A DNA stretch of 64,000 bases from an uncultured Dechloromonas sp. GTDB lineage: Bacteria > Pseudomonadota > Gammaproteobacteria > Burkholderiales > Rhodocyclaceae. Below, one piece after another: positions 63,831-64,000 of the stretch. Below the pieces are notes generated by a model. The model saw only the letters and a list, made by a program, of their open reading frames with translations, was not told the origin of the DNA and did no database searches. Location: NCBI RefSeq assembly GCF_945957265.1, contig NZ_CAMFKO010000015.1, forward strand, positions 1 through 64,000. Reading direction: 5' to 3'. The number at the start of each line of letters is the position of its first letter. Position 1 is the stretch's first letter. A program made the translations under genes and the position numbers.

Positions 63831-63834
63831 GGCC

Positions 63835-64000
63835 ATGCAAGCAGACGGCTACCTCGCCTTGAAGCTCTCCTGGGAACTGTTCCGCAAGGGGCCGGACGCC
63901 CTGAGCGAGCCGGAACGCCACCGGCTGGACGACGTGGCGCGCAAACAGGACGGCATCGAACAGCGCATCCTGGGCAGTGCCGAAGCGGCCCGCGTGGTCG
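63835..64000 (+). CDS. nifM: NifM, peptidyl-prolyl isomerase for NifH maturation (5' end only)
   Basis: Only the first 55 codons are in the window. The translation starts MQADGYLALKLSWELF and continues with RKGPDALSEPERHRL and QRILGSAEAARVV; it matches the N-terminal helical region of NifM in pattern (aromatic start, LSE, IE-x-x-IL-x-S). NifM is a parvulin-type isomerase needed for active Fe protein. Follows nifZ by 4 bp, as in Azotobacter. Confidence 0.8.
   Translation, partial: MQADGYLALKLSWELFRKGPDALSEPERHRLDDVARKQDGIEQRILGSAEAARVV

Overview
The window looks like the chromosome of a high-GC, diazotrophic betaproteobacterium of the Rhodocyclales type (Azospira, Azonexus or Dechloromonas relatives). 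This rests on Azotobacter-like nif operon orders, a betaproteobacterial caa3-type oxidase cluster that carries the tiny assembly-factor gene, DraT/DraG control of nitrogenase and the codon bias. The species is an inference. No rRNA, tRNA or CRISPR array was seen.

Layout. 1-1935: right part of a dispersed repeat, then a sigma54/NifA promoter driving a 2Fe-2S ferredoxin, nifZ, nifF and a small unknown gene. 1961-10282: a molybdenum block. An operon (unknown protein, XRE regulator, TonB receptor, DUF2478-like protein, solute-binding protein, di-heme oxidoreductase) lies behind two ModE-like boxes, followed by a molbindin, modE and an orphan modA. 10312-18880: caa3-type cytochrome oxidase with its copper, heme A and SURF1 assembly factors. 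18881-24821: mixed region with an 86-residue gene behind a perfect -24/-12 promoter, a SagB-type oxidoreductase, a secreted GlcG/HbpS protein, an ABC-F ATPase and RlmA. 24871-28297: a Fur-box-controlled TonB siderophore receptor and a PepSY protein. 28341-32417: a fumarase/aspartase-family lyase with a DctA-like transporter under a divergent GntR regulator, then arfB. 32418-36240: lower-GC stretch (methyltransferase, persulfide dioxygenase-rhodanese fusion, small membrane proteins, integrase remnant, lipocalin-like protein).

36242-64000: main nif region. nifB-ferredoxin, then a complete copy of the dispersed repeat, nifO, fprA, two 2Fe-2S ferredoxins, nifQ and draG. Next come phage-type CI-like and Ner-like regulators, two hemerythrins, a SIR2-like operon with its own NifA/sigma54 signals, a REC-GGDEF protein, and draT divergent from nifHDK-nifT-ferredoxin-nafY-DUF6129-like-LRV. 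A KdpD/KdpE/Kup potassium module then precedes nifV-cysE-unknown-nifW-nifZ-nifM, which runs off the end.

Together the genes cover molybdenum capture and sensing, FeMo-cofactor synthesis (NifB, NifQ, NifV, NafY, NifO), electron supply (NifF, ferredoxins), maturation (NifZ, NifW, NifT, NifM), and post-translational switching of NifH by DraT/DraG. nifEN, nifUS, nifA and modBC are not in the window. The most interesting parts are the ModE-box TonB operon, the NifA-controlled SIR2/hemerythrin operon and the 86-residue gene behind a nif promoter. Six -24/-12 elements were found (five strong or supported, one weak), five of them accompanied by a TGT-N10-ACA site.
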